64,000 bases of DNA. It comes from Arthrobacter sp. NtRootA1 (GTDB taxonomy: Bacteria > Actinomycetota > Actinomycetes > Actinomycetales > Micrococcaceae). Below, piece by piece: positions 41,926 to 49,792 of the stretch. The translations under genes and the position numbers were made by a program. The notes beneath the pieces were generated by a model. It did not search any database, was not told where the DNA came from, and saw only the letters and a list, made by a program, of their open reading frames with translations. The stretch lies in contig NZ_AP024630.1 in assembly GCF_019976975.1 (NCBI RefSeq), positions 3,286,001 to 3,350,000 of the forward strand, written 5' to 3'. The number at the start of each line of letters is the position of its first letter. The stretch's first letter is position 1.

Positions 41926-43794
41926 TCAGACCCGTTCGGAGACCCACAGGTCGTTGAGGTCGTCCTGGATCTCCTCCTCGAGGGCGACGAGGATCGCCTC
42001 CTCGCCGGACACAGCCGAGATGAGGTCGTCCTGGACCTGCTGCTTCTCTGCCAGGACTCCGGGCATCCGCTCGTCCTGAGTGCCCTTGGTGATAATCCGG
42101 TGGATCACCACGGGCTTGGTCTGCCCCGTGCGGTAGAGACGGCCGTTGGTCTGCAGGTAGTGCTCGAGCGAGAACGGCAGCGTGTACCAGATCATCGTCG
42201 AGCCGCCGTCCTGCAGGTTCAGGCCGTGGCCGGCCGCCGCGGGGTGCAGCAGCATCACCTGGATCTGCTTGGCGTTCCACCGGCGGACCATCTCCCGCGA
42301 GCCGTCAAAGACCTGCGCGTCGATGCCCGCCTTCTTGAAGCGCGCCATCAGCTGCTCCAGGTCAGAGCGGAAGTGGTACGCGACCAGCACGGGGTCTCCC
42401 CCGCTGTTGCGCACCAGGTACTCGGCCATTTCGAGCTTCTTGTCGTGGATAACCTCGTACTGGCCCTTGGTCGCCGGGTCCTCCGGGTCGGCCGTGTAGA
42501 GCGTCCCCGAGGCGAACTGCATCAGTTTGCTGGTGAGGACCGCCTGGTTCTCGGCGACGATCGACTCAACGCTCTGGGTGAGCTTGCCGTCCTCGTCCTG
42601 GTAGGTCTTCACGACGTCGAGCACGAGGTCGCGCCTGAACTCCTTGTAGGCCTGCATGAGGTCCGGCGGGAGGGTGACGTTGGCGTCCTGGATCGTCAGG
42701 CCCGGCAGGTTGAGGTTGGTGTTCTGCGCGCTCATCACCAGGTGCCTGATGGCCTCATGGATCTCGGCCTCGGCGTTCGGGGTCGGGATCCACTTCGCCG
42801 GGGTGGTGGTGCCAGGCACCATCTTCGGGATGAACCACCGGTTGCGGAACTCCGTGATGGTCCGGCCCAGGGCCTCGCCCTGGTCGAGCAGGTAGATCTG
42901 GCTCCACAGGTCGTGCAGCCCGTTCGGGCTCGGCGTGCCGGTCAGCTCGATGAGCCGCGTGATGGCCGGCCGGACCGCCTTCAAGGCCTTGAACCGGGCG
43001 CTGCTGTGGGACTTGAAGCCCTGCGACTCGTCGATGATCACCGTCTGAAACGGCCAGATGAGGGTGTCCTGTCCGTTGATGGACTGGATCGGCATCTGGT
43101 CGACCAGGCCGTAGCGGCACTGCGCGCAGCCGTCGCCGCCGCAGCTGCGACAGTCGTGGCTCTCGCGCTCCAGCGCGCCGCGGGTGACGAGCTCGCTGAT
43201 CGCCTCCTTGACCGCGGTCTTGGTGGGGGCTTTGGTTCCGGACTGCCCGGCAGCCAGCTGCAGGAAGTGTCCGATCAGCTGCTCCTGGGCCATTGGTCCG
43301 ATCGTCTCGATGAGCCCGCGCAGCCGCACGGCCTCCGGTGAGATCCCGGCGGCGATGGCATCGCCGGTGGGGTCGCCGGTCAGCTGGAGCAGACGCGCAC
43401 CCTGGGAGGGCTGGGTCAGCAACTCCTGGTTGACGAAGTACATCGTCGGCGGGTCGGAGAAGACTTCCCGAAAGCGTTCCAGTCGCTTCTCCTTGGGCAG
43501 CTTCCGGTCGTTCTCGTTGACGATGAGCGACTTGGTTCGGATCGGGAATCCCCATTTGTCGATCTCGTCGAGCCAGGTCGAGCGAGCGATCGCGATCGGT
43601 GCGACGACGAGGATGTGGCCCATCGGCCGGACTGTCTGCAGGACGCTGAGGGTCGAAAGCGTCTTCCCGGCTCCGACACCAAGCCAGGCTCCGGCGAAGG
43701 GGCGGCTGACGAGGAAGTCGTGGATCTGCTGCTGGTAGGGCTTGAGCACGATGGGCGCGGGTGACGGCTGCGGTGGTGCGATGGTCGTGGTCAC
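41926..43794 (-). CDS. SNF2-like helicase with zinc-finger insertion
   Basis: This 622-residue SF2/SNF2-type ATPase has Walker A GVGAGKT (39-45), ILVVAPIAIARSTW (motif Ia), TVIIDESQGF (motif II), LTGTPSPNGLHDLW (motif III) and NGRLYRTGQTKPV (motif VI). Between motifs Ia and II there is a helical insertion with CRSCGGDGCAQC, a four-Cys zinc finger like those in DnaJ-type central domains. Phage- and plasmid-type SNF2 proteins remodel DNA or protein-DNA complexes rather than nucleosomes. It is the last gene of the replication block in the transcription direction. Confidence 0.9.
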   Translation of the reverse strand: MTTTIAPPQPSPAPIVLKPYQQQIHDFLVSRPFAGAWLGVGAGKTLSTLSVLQTVRPMGHILVVAPIAIARSTWLDEIDKWGFPIRTKSLIVNENDRKLPKEKRLERFREVFSDPPTMYFVNQELLTQPSQGARLLQLTGDPTGDAIAAGISPEAVRLRGLIETIGPMAQEQLIGHFLQLAAGQSGTKAPTKTAVKEAISELVTRGALERESHDCRSCGGDGCAQCRYGLVDQMPIQSINGQDTLIWPFQTVIIDESQGFKSHSSARFKALKAVRPAITRLIELTGTPSPNGLHDLWSQIYLLDQGEALGRTITEFRNRWFIPKMVPGTTTPAKWIPTPNAEAEIHEAIRHLVMSAQNTNLNLPGLTIQDANVTLPPDLMQAYKEFRRDLVLDVVKTYQDEDGKLTQSVESIVAENQAVLTSKLMQFASGTLYTADPEDPATKGQYEVIHDKKLEMAEYLVRNSGGDPVLVAYHFRSDLEQLMARFKKAGIDAQVFDGSREMVRRWNAKQIQVMLLHPAAAGHGLNLQDGGSTMIWYTLPFSLEHYLQTNGRLYRTGQTKPVVIHRIITKGTQDERMPGVLAEKQQVQDDLISAVSGEEAILVALEEEIQDDLNDLWVSERV

Positions 43795-43833
43795 GGTGTG
43801 CGGCCTCCTCTCGTGGGTTGTCGGTAGTCGGGA

Positions 43834-44664
43834 TCAGGCATGGAATGCCTCGCGGATAAGGCCCAGGCGGACCTCGGCGTCATCGGCCCGGCGTGTCTGG
43901 GCGGCGAGCTCTGCCTCCAGCCCGACGATCCTGCGCTGCAGGGCGGTGACACGCGGGTCCTCACCCAGCGCGGTGCGTACGCGCTCAAGCACCGCTTCGG
44001 CAGAGGCATCTCCGACGGCCGCATCGGGTATGGGCGTCGCAAACGGCAAATCTTCCTTGGCCTCGGCGGTCATGTCGTCCTCTGCTTCCTGCCCGGGCTC
44101 GGGCGCGATCATCAGGTGTCCCCGGCGGCGGGTGGGCCGGGCCGTCGCGGGCTCCGGCTGGTCTTGTTCCGGTGCATCGGGCTGTGCGGGCGCGTCGACG
44201 GGCACGGCCTGGAAGGCCGGCTCCCCGGCCCCGTCGAACGAGACTTCGATGAGCTGGTCCGCAGGCAGGCCCTCGGGCTGGGCGTCGAACCAGCGGGAGA
44301 AGGCGGCTGGGTGCTCCACGAAGGCCACCGCGACGGTCATCTGCCGTTTCCCGCGTGGCCTGCGGTCTGCGGCGGATACTGCATGATCGGCCCGGTGCCC
44401 GCCGAGCAGCCGTTTCATGTCGGCACGGGCGTTCTGCGCCGTGCGGTTGGGTGAGGTCATGTTGCGCGGCACCGAGACGGATCCGCCGGCATTGTTGCGT
44501 AGGATGGCGTGGCCCCGGGACGAGACACGCCCAACGCAGCCGGCCCGCATCGCTTCGAGCACGAGCTCCGTGGCCTCGCGATCGAAGGTGCCCAGGTCGG
44601 CCCGGGTGAGCTGGCGGAAGGCCGAGGTGGCCTGGCCGTTGCCCTTGGTGACGCGGCCGCTCAT
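43834..44664 (-). CDS. HicA-like domain protein
   Basis: This 276-residue protein contains SSRGHAILRNNAGGSVSVPR (about 49-68) followed by RADMKRLLG. This resembles the HicA RNA-binding fold, which has GSHxIYR, VTVPxH and a downstream helix, and His at the equivalent of the catalytic position is retained. A disordered Pro/Glu-rich linker and a coiled coil (IVGLEAELAAQTRRADDAEV) follow. No HicB antitoxin is adjacent, so it is not called a toxin. Its ATG-region overlaps the next gene's stop (ATGA). The role is probably RNA binding. Confidence 0.65.
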   Translation of the reverse strand: MSGRVTKGNGQATSAFRQLTRADLGTFDREATELVLEAMRAGCVGRVSSRGHAILRNNAGGSVSVPRNMTSPNRTAQNARADMKRLLGGHRADHAVSAADRRPRGKRQMTVAVAFVEHPAAFSRWFDAQPEGLPADQLIEVSFDGAGEPAFQAVPVDAPAQPDAPEQDQPEPATARPTRRRGHLMIAPEPGQEAEDDMTAEAKEDLPFATPIPDAAVGDASAEAVLERVRTALGEDPRVTALQRRIVGLEAELAAQTRRADDAEVRLGLIREAFHA

Positions 44665-45080
44665 CGGGCGGCCTCCGGGGTTCCGGCGTCACCGCGGGCG
44701 ATCACCGTCCGGGTGCTTTCCGCGGCCAGGAGGTTGAACACCACGGCAGCCGCGTGGTCCTCATCGTCTTCGCCGCACATCCACTGCATGAAGTGGCGGA
44801 AGGCGCTGGCGCGGAACTCCTCCATCTCTGGGGCAGTGCTGGCCTGCTCCCAGTCGCGCGAGTCGTACTTGCGCGCTCCACGCTCCACGAGCGCGGCCGT
44901 CCTTGTGAGCAGCTGGTCCTGGTAGGGCACCTGAAGCGGCACGAGCAGGTCGAAGCGGGGCTGGCCTGTCTTCACCTCGCGCTGCATGCCGGAGGCGGTG
45001 ACCCTGCGTGATCCCGAGTCTTTCGTTTCGTAGTCGCGGGCGGCTGTCTCCGGGCCCGCGGCCGTGGCTGTTGCGGTCAT
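44661..45080 (-). CDS. dATP/dGTP diphosphohydrolase-like protein (DUF5664-type)
   Basis: This 139-residue protein contains GQPRFDLLVPLQVPYQDQLL, ERGARKYDSRDWE and FRHFMQWMCGEDDEDHAAAV. These resemble the N-terminal domain of phage dATP/dGTP diphosphohydrolase proteins (DUF5664-type), with Glu/Asp side chains that can bind Mg2+. Assignment is by pattern memory. It would alter purine deoxynucleotide levels for the element's replication. It overlaps both neighbours by four bases. Confidence 0.7.
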   Translation of the reverse strand: MTATATAAGPETAARDYETKDSGSRRVTASGMQREVKTGQPRFDLLVPLQVPYQDQLLTRTAALVERGARKYDSRDWEQASTAPEMEEFRASAFRHFMQWMCGEDDEDHAAAVVFNLLAAESTRTVIARGDAGTPEAAR

Positions 45081-45406
45081 GATGCTGCTTTCTGCTGGCT
45101 CTCGATCCGGCGGTAACCGAGCACGTGGGTGATGAAGGCGTCGACGGCCTGCTCGTCATCCACGACGTGGATCTCGGCACCGAAACGGCGCATCTTGGCG
45201 TGCATGACGCGCTGGCGCTTCTCGAGGTCTCCGCCGGGTCGCTTGACCTCGACGAAGACCGTGCCGATGGGCGTGAGGACGATTCGGTCGGGGACGCCCC
45301 CGCGGGCCGGGGACACGAACTTCAGGCAGAACAGACCGTGCCGGCGGCACTGCGTGAGCAGGTACTGCTCGACGGCCTTCTCCCGCTGGTTCTTCTTCCT
45401 CGGCAT
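45077..45406 (-). CDS. VRR-NUC-type nuclease
   Basis: This 109-residue protein has the VRR-NUC core: N-terminal helix REKAVEQYLLTQCRRHG, then RGGVPDRIVL (catalytic Asp), then TVFVEVKRPGG (the E-x-K of the PD-(D/E)xK fold), then a helix with QRVMHAKMRRFGA. Known stand-alone members cut Holliday junctions or act as phage nucleases. Length is normal for the short class. It overlaps the diphosphohydrolase-like gene by four bases. Confidence 0.88.
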   Translation of the reverse strand: MPRKKNQREKAVEQYLLTQCRRHGLFCLKFVSPARGGVPDRIVLTPIGTVFVEVKRPGGDLEKRQRVMHAKMRRFGAEIHVVDDEQAVDAFITHVLGYRRIESQQKAAS

Positions 45407-45412
45407 GGGGGC

Positions 45413-45862
45413 TCAGTCCTCGTCGGTCCCGGCAGCGTCGGAGGCGTCGCCGTCAAGGAAGTGCCCGAAGCCGACGATGTCCTCGTCGTCGATGTAGGCA
45501 GCGATGGCGTCCGGGTCGTAGACGAAGCTCGGGTCGTCAGGGTCGACTACGACCCAGCGCTTGGCCGCATTGCCGTAGTTGGAGAAGCCGTCGACGTCGG
45601 CGACGGTCACCAGGCCCTGGTGGGCGAGCTCCTTGAGCCGGGTGCGGATGCCGGAGTCCGAGGAGCGCGGCACCTCGCCGAGGCTGGTGACGACGCGGTC
45701 GTGGTAAGCGGCGATGAGCTCGTCGTGGGTGAGCGGGCCCTTCTCGCGGACGATGTCGAGCACGATGGGACGGACGCGGGATGCGCCGAGCGCGGCCTTC
45801 ACGGCGGCGGCGTAGGAGGTCTCCGGGTCAGTGGAGCGGACAGGGAGTGTTGACTGGGACAT
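45413..45862 (-). CDS. Winged-helix-like protein
   Basis: This 149-residue protein has a DPETSYAAAVKAALG helix, RPIVLDIVREKGPLTHDEL and SGIRTRLKELAHQGLVTVAD, the pattern of a winged-helix domain often found in phage replication operons, followed by an acidic tail. A DNA-binding role is likely but not proved. It is the first gene of this leftward operon. The TCATAATTG and CATAGAT elements at about 45915-45940 on the minus strand are promoter candidates. Confidence 0.7.
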   Translation of the reverse strand: MSQSTLPVRSTDPETSYAAAVKAALGASRVRPIVLDIVREKGPLTHDELIAAYHDRVVTSLGEVPRSSDSGIRTRLKELAHQGLVTVADVDGFSNYGNAAKRWVVVDPDDPSFVYDPDAIAAYIDDEDIVGFGHFLDGDASDAAGTDED

Positions 45863-45972
45863 GATGGCCTCTCGTGGTCGTGTCGTGTCGAGTCTGAATT
45901 GCCTTTCGTACTCAATTATGACTCGAAGTGAATGATCTATGCGGAACCATTAACAATGGTGCACAGAGTTGA

Positions 45973-46005
45973 ACAAGGGGGCCGCGGCGTGCGCGGCCCC
46001 CTTGT
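45973..46005 (-). terminator. Terminator after the family B polymerase gene
   Basis: ACAAGGGGGCCGCG (45973-45986) pairs completely with CGCGGCCCCCTTGT (45992-46005) around a 5-base loop, 20 bases beyond the stop codon. Confidence 0.78.
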
Positions 46006-46025
46006 GCGGGCTGTGGTCGATCGGC

Positions 46026-49000
46026 TCAGGCGGCCTCGTTCATCCAGTTCTTGGTGAACGTCTCCTCGAGCATCCGGACGTAGGTGTCCAGGTCCAGCGA
46101 GGCGATGAGCCGCTCGATCCGGTCGGCCGGCAGCTGGTGCAGGTCGTCGTTGACGACGACCATCGACCAGGTTGGGTCGATGGCGTTAATGCGCCGCACC
46201 ACGACGTCCTGGTCGTCCGGGAGCACGGCGAGCCCGTCCGACACGCTGGCCTCGGCGCGGGAGCGGGCCCAGCCGTGATGGCGCAGCACCTCCAGCGCGA
46301 CCGGGTCGCGCTTGGTCCGGCCGATGTCCTCCTCGCGGCGCTTGGCCTGGCTGGCCGCGGTGACCTTCCAGGCACCGGCGTTGAGCAGGCTCCGGGCGTT
46401 CTCAGTGCCCTCGCGGACGATGAACACCCGGTTGACCATCTGCAGCACCTGCGGGTCGCGGACGTTGGTCACGTGACCCTGCTCGCTGTACTTCACACCC
46501 ACGGCGGGGTCGATGGGTGCAGCCGAGAAGGGGTAGGTGATCGAGCCGCGGGAGGCCGCGATGACGTTCTGGAACAACAGGAGCGACCGGATCGGGTCGT
46601 CCTCCAGGACCGCCTCCTCGATCACCTTCCGGCCCAGCATCAGGTCGAAGGGCTCCGCGATCGCCGACTCTCCCCTGCTCGCCACCGTCTGCAGGTAGCG
46701 GGCCAGGGCGAAGTCGATCACGGCCGGGTGGGCCAGCGACTTCGTCGGAGTCGGGCCCGCGTGGCAGGCCAGCGTGCCGCCACCGGCGGCGATGATCGGA
46801 CTGTCTGCCACGGACCGCCCCGGCTCCGGGGCCTCCAGCTCCAGGCGGTTGTTCGAGTCCTTGCTGATGAGGAACATCAGCTCAGGTTCGATGTCGACGC
46901 CGATGGCCTCCTGCTGCTCGGCGAGCACCCGGTTGTTGGTCGCTTCGTCGAATCCGTTCTCGCCGCCGACGACCGAGTAGAGGCCGTCGGTGTTGGTGGA
47001 GATGATCCGCGCCCCGGCCAGGGTCTGGGCCTGTCCGATCCGCCAGCTGAACAGCTGGCCAAGGATGCGCATCGAGATGATGCGGTTGTTCATCCGGATC
47101 GGCGTGCGGTGACTTGCGTCGCCTGCGCCCGAGGCCGAGTTGAGGATCAGCTTCGTGCCGTTGCGCAGCACGCCGAGCCCGGCGATCTGAGCCTTCAGCC
47201 GCCCAGCTTCAGGGCTGTCGCCCGGAAGCTGGGCCAGCTGCTTCTTCAGCCCCTTGATCTCCTGGCCGTAGCGCTCCTTGTCGAAGAAGATCTTCGCGTA
47301 GCGGTCCTCACCCAGCTCGGGGTTCCAGAACGCCCGCATGTTGCGCAGCAGGTTCGGGTAGTAGCTGGTGAAGTCCTCGTGGATCACCAGGCCAGCCGAG
47401 GTGCGTGCGAACTTCGGGTGCAGCTTGTCGGAGCCGTCTTCCTTGGCGATGAACAGCTCTGGCTTCTTCTTGGCCGGCTCATCGCGGTAGGCGGCATTGG
47501 TGACCGTGCTGTTGGCGAGTACCACCTTGCCTTCCAGGACACCGCCGTCGGGCAGGACGACATTCAGCGCCTCCGCCTCGGGCCGCTGGGTGGTCAACAG
47601 GTCCGCCGGGTCAGGCACCTGGGCCTGGGCGCGGGCGAGCGTCCCGGCCTGGTCAGGGTCGTCCTTCTTCGGCTTGCGGTACTTGACCTTCTCCGGGTCC
47701 GAACCCAGCAGGACCAGCCGCTTGTCGACGAAGGTGCCGTCGGGCAGGCGGAGCATGGCGTGCTGACGCTTGGCCTCGGCCACGAAGTCCTTTGCGTCCG
47801 GGAAGGCCTGCGCTGCCCGGATGAGCATCATGGTCTGATCGTTGTGCTCGACCTTGTCGGCGTTGAACACCGACAGGTCGGCTTCGGCCCCATGGATGCC
47901 GCCGGTGGAGAACGTGGCGAAGCAGGACGACGGCGAGGCGTCCGCCCGGAAATACGGCACGTTGTTCGGGGTCTTGGGCACATCGCGCAGAGACCGGGCC
48001 GGAAGGCTGAACTTGTCGCGGTACTCCTCGGAGTCGTTGAAGTTCTGCCCCTCGATCGAGCGGTAGTACGCCACGACTTGCAGGAACTGCCGGTGGGCCT
48101 CGCGCTGGACTGCAGTCACTTCGGAGTGGGTGGCCGGGTCGGGCGCGACGTTCTCCTCGAAGAAGCGCGCGCACTCGTCGAGCACGTTGACCGGCTCGAT
48201 CCCGCGTTCTTTAGCGACCTCGGGGTGCGGATATACGAAGGACACCGCCTCGATGTCATCCAGTGAGGCGTAGGGTGCGAGGATGCGGCCCACGAACTTT
48301 GCCGATGAGGAGTCGACTGCCAGCCGGTCCTTGCGCACCGCACCGTTCTTGGTGAACACCGTTTCGGTGAACTGGGCGAGCAGAGCGGCCTTGAGATCGA
48401 AGTTGCTCGCGTACGCCGGGTGCCGGAACAGCTGGGCCAGACCAAGGCAGTCCGAGACGTTGTAGGCCAGCAGCTCATAGAGATCCTCTACCGCCTCGAT
48501 GCTCGTGTCATGGCTGAGCTTCTCGGATTCCTTGATCTGGCGGCCGAGCATCCCGAGCAGGCGCTTGAGGCTGACCTTGGACTGCAGTTCGTTCAGCCGG
48601 GCCACGTCCAGGTGCCGGCCCGAGTGAAGCATGGCGCGGCGGATCTTCGCAGCCGCCCCGTCCCAGCCGAGGTAGCCAGGCATGTACTCGATGTGCTGGG
48701 ACGAGAAGAGCTGGTCGTTGTGGTCGCGCAGAGTACGGGCCGTGGTCGGCTGAAACGGCCGACCGCTGCCCGGGGCCGGAAACGCCTCGTTGAGGTAGAG
48801 CGCGACCATGGTCGTGTCATAGTTCATTGAGTTGTAGCCAGCAAGGAACGGATGCAGTGCCGGGTCGTACTCGGGGTCTGTGTCGCAGACCGGACGCAGC
48901 GCCGCGGGGTACCCGCCTGGGTCGGAGTGGTTGCACACCTGGTCGGCGTTCGATAGGCCCATCAGTTCGGCGAGCCGGAGGCTGCCCCGTTCGCCGCCGA

Positions 49001-49250
49001 GGTTCCAAAGCTGGACGCTGACCGCGGGCAGCCCCGGGTTGGAGCGGATCACGGTGTCGTAGAGGGCCTGGGGGTCGACGGAGGCGACCAGCGCCGGGTC
49101 GTCGGCCAGGAAGAAGATCTCCAGGTCGTGGACGGCGCGGCCCGGCCGCGGGGTGTAGGCGCACAGCGTGAAGACGTTCGACAGCGATTCGATGTCGTAG
49201 AACGTGAAGAGCGCGGTCTCAGCTGTGACGGGGGTGCGCTGGGTGGTCAT
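46026..49250 (-). CDS. Family B DNA polymerase with exonuclease domain
   Basis: This 1074-residue protein has exonuclease motifs I FYDIES (Asp19, Glu21), II YNSMNYDTT and III YNVSDC. It has polymerase motifs A EDFTSYYPNLLRN, B GTKLILNSASGAGD and C STNTDGLYSV. The first Asp of the usual DTD in motif C is Asn; the second, which carries the metal, is kept. Family B enzymes replicate DNA with 3'-5' proofreading. The protein is long for the protein-primed class and has about 250 residues between the exonuclease and the palm. ATG 49250 behind AAAGGCC was chosen over 49283. Confidence 0.92.
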   Translation of the reverse strand: MTTQRTPVTAETALFTFYDIESLSNVFTLCAYTPRPGRAVHDLEIFFLADDPALVASVDPQALYDTVIRSNPGLPAVSVQLWNLGGERGSLRLAELMGLSNADQVCNHSDPGGYPAALRPVCDTDPEYDPALHPFLAGYNSMNYDTTMVALYLNEAFPAPGSGRPFQPTTARTLRDHNDQLFSSQHIEYMPGYLGWDGAAAKIRRAMLHSGRHLDVARLNELQSKVSLKRLLGMLGRQIKESEKLSHDTSIEAVEDLYELLAYNVSDCLGLAQLFRHPAYASNFDLKAALLAQFTETVFTKNGAVRKDRLAVDSSSAKFVGRILAPYASLDDIEAVSFVYPHPEVAKERGIEPVNVLDECARFFEENVAPDPATHSEVTAVQREAHRQFLQVVAYYRSIEGQNFNDSEEYRDKFSLPARSLRDVPKTPNNVPYFRADASPSSCFATFSTGGIHGAEADLSVFNADKVEHNDQTMMLIRAAQAFPDAKDFVAEAKRQHAMLRLPDGTFVDKRLVLLGSDPEKVKYRKPKKDDPDQAGTLARAQAQVPDPADLLTTQRPEAEALNVVLPDGGVLEGKVVLANSTVTNAAYRDEPAKKKPELFIAKEDGSDKLHPKFARTSAGLVIHEDFTSYYPNLLRNMRAFWNPELGEDRYAKIFFDKERYGQEIKGLKKQLAQLPGDSPEAGRLKAQIAGLGVLRNGTKLILNSASGAGDASHRTPIRMNNRIISMRILGQLFSWRIGQAQTLAGARIISTNTDGLYSVVGGENGFDEATNNRVLAEQQEAIGVDIEPELMFLISKDSNNRLELEAPEPGRSVADSPIIAAGGGTLACHAGPTPTKSLAHPAVIDFALARYLQTVASRGESAIAEPFDLMLGRKVIEEAVLEDDPIRSLLLFQNVIAASRGSITYPFSAAPIDPAVGVKYSEQGHVTNVRDPQVLQMVNRVFIVREGTENARSLLNAGAWKVTAASQAKRREEDIGRTKRDPVALEVLRHHGWARSRAEASVSDGLAVLPDDQDVVVRRINAIDPTWSMVVVNDDLHQLPADRIERLIASLDLDTYVRMLEETFTKNWMNEAA

Positions 49251-49298
49251 GTGTCTGGCCTTTCGGTCGTCACCGGCCGTCACGGCCGGGGTATGCAG

Positions 49299-49526
49299 TT
49301 ATCTGGTCGGGGTGCCGGGCGCTGCCGCGGATGGCCTTAGGCCGCGCTTCTTCCTTGTGACGGGCGCGGGGACCGGCCGGGCACCGCGGGCCCATCGACC
49401 TCCCACCAGGGAGTAGCCGAAGTGCTCACGCTGGCCGGTGCAGTCGGCGCATTCCTTTCCGGGTGAGACTCCCTCTCCTGCACATCCGTCTTTCCAGTTC
49501 GGTTCGTTCGGGTGCGGCTGCGTCAT
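49299..49526 (-). CDS. Small Cys-containing hypothetical protein
   Basis: This 75-residue protein has three Cys in CAGEGVSPGKECADC and a basic Pro-rich C terminus. It lies 48 bp before the polymerase start and is probably part of the same operon. No domain is assigned. Confidence 0.6.
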   Translation of the reverse strand: MTQPHPNEPNWKDGCAGEGVSPGKECADCTGQREHFGYSLVGGRWARGARPVPAPVTRKKRGLRPSAAAPGTPTR

Positions 49527-49548
49527 GTCCTGTTTTCCGTTCTTGTCT

Positions 49549-49785
49549 TCAGTCGATCGGGTTGTGTGGAGAGCGGCGGCGCGGGGCGTCCATCCGGCTG
49601 GAGGCCTCAGCCACGAGCCGCCGCTTCTCCTCCGGGTCGGCACTGATCTGCGACCGGACGATCAGGTTGGTGATCCGCTGTTCGCGGGCAACATCGGCCA
49701 GCGCGGTGCTCGCCCTGCCTTGTTGCTTGGCGAGGTCGGTCACCGCCCGGGCGAGCTCGGTGATGGCCCTGGCGATTGTGGGCAT
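49549..49785 (-). CDS. Small helical hypothetical protein
   Basis: This 78-residue helical protein begins MPTIARAITELARAVTDLAK and ends in a basic tail. It lies 7 bp after the stop of the primase-helicase gene. Unknown function, possibly a small replisome partner. Confidence 0.68.
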   Translation of the reverse strand: MPTIARAITELARAVTDLAKQQGRASTALADVAREQRITNLIVRSQISADPEEKRRLVAEASSRMDAPRRRSPHNPID

Positions 49786-49792
49786 GGTCAGA

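Noticed and set aside
44661..45080. Z-genome (2-aminoadenine) metabolism
   Set aside because: The hydrolase-like protein alone is not enough, and no PurZ-like synthetase is present in the window.
45969..48266. 765-residue plus-strand open frame opposite the family B polymerase
   Set aside because: It is a shadow of the polymerase gene, which has all catalytic motifs; no ribosome binding site or domain supports the plus frame.
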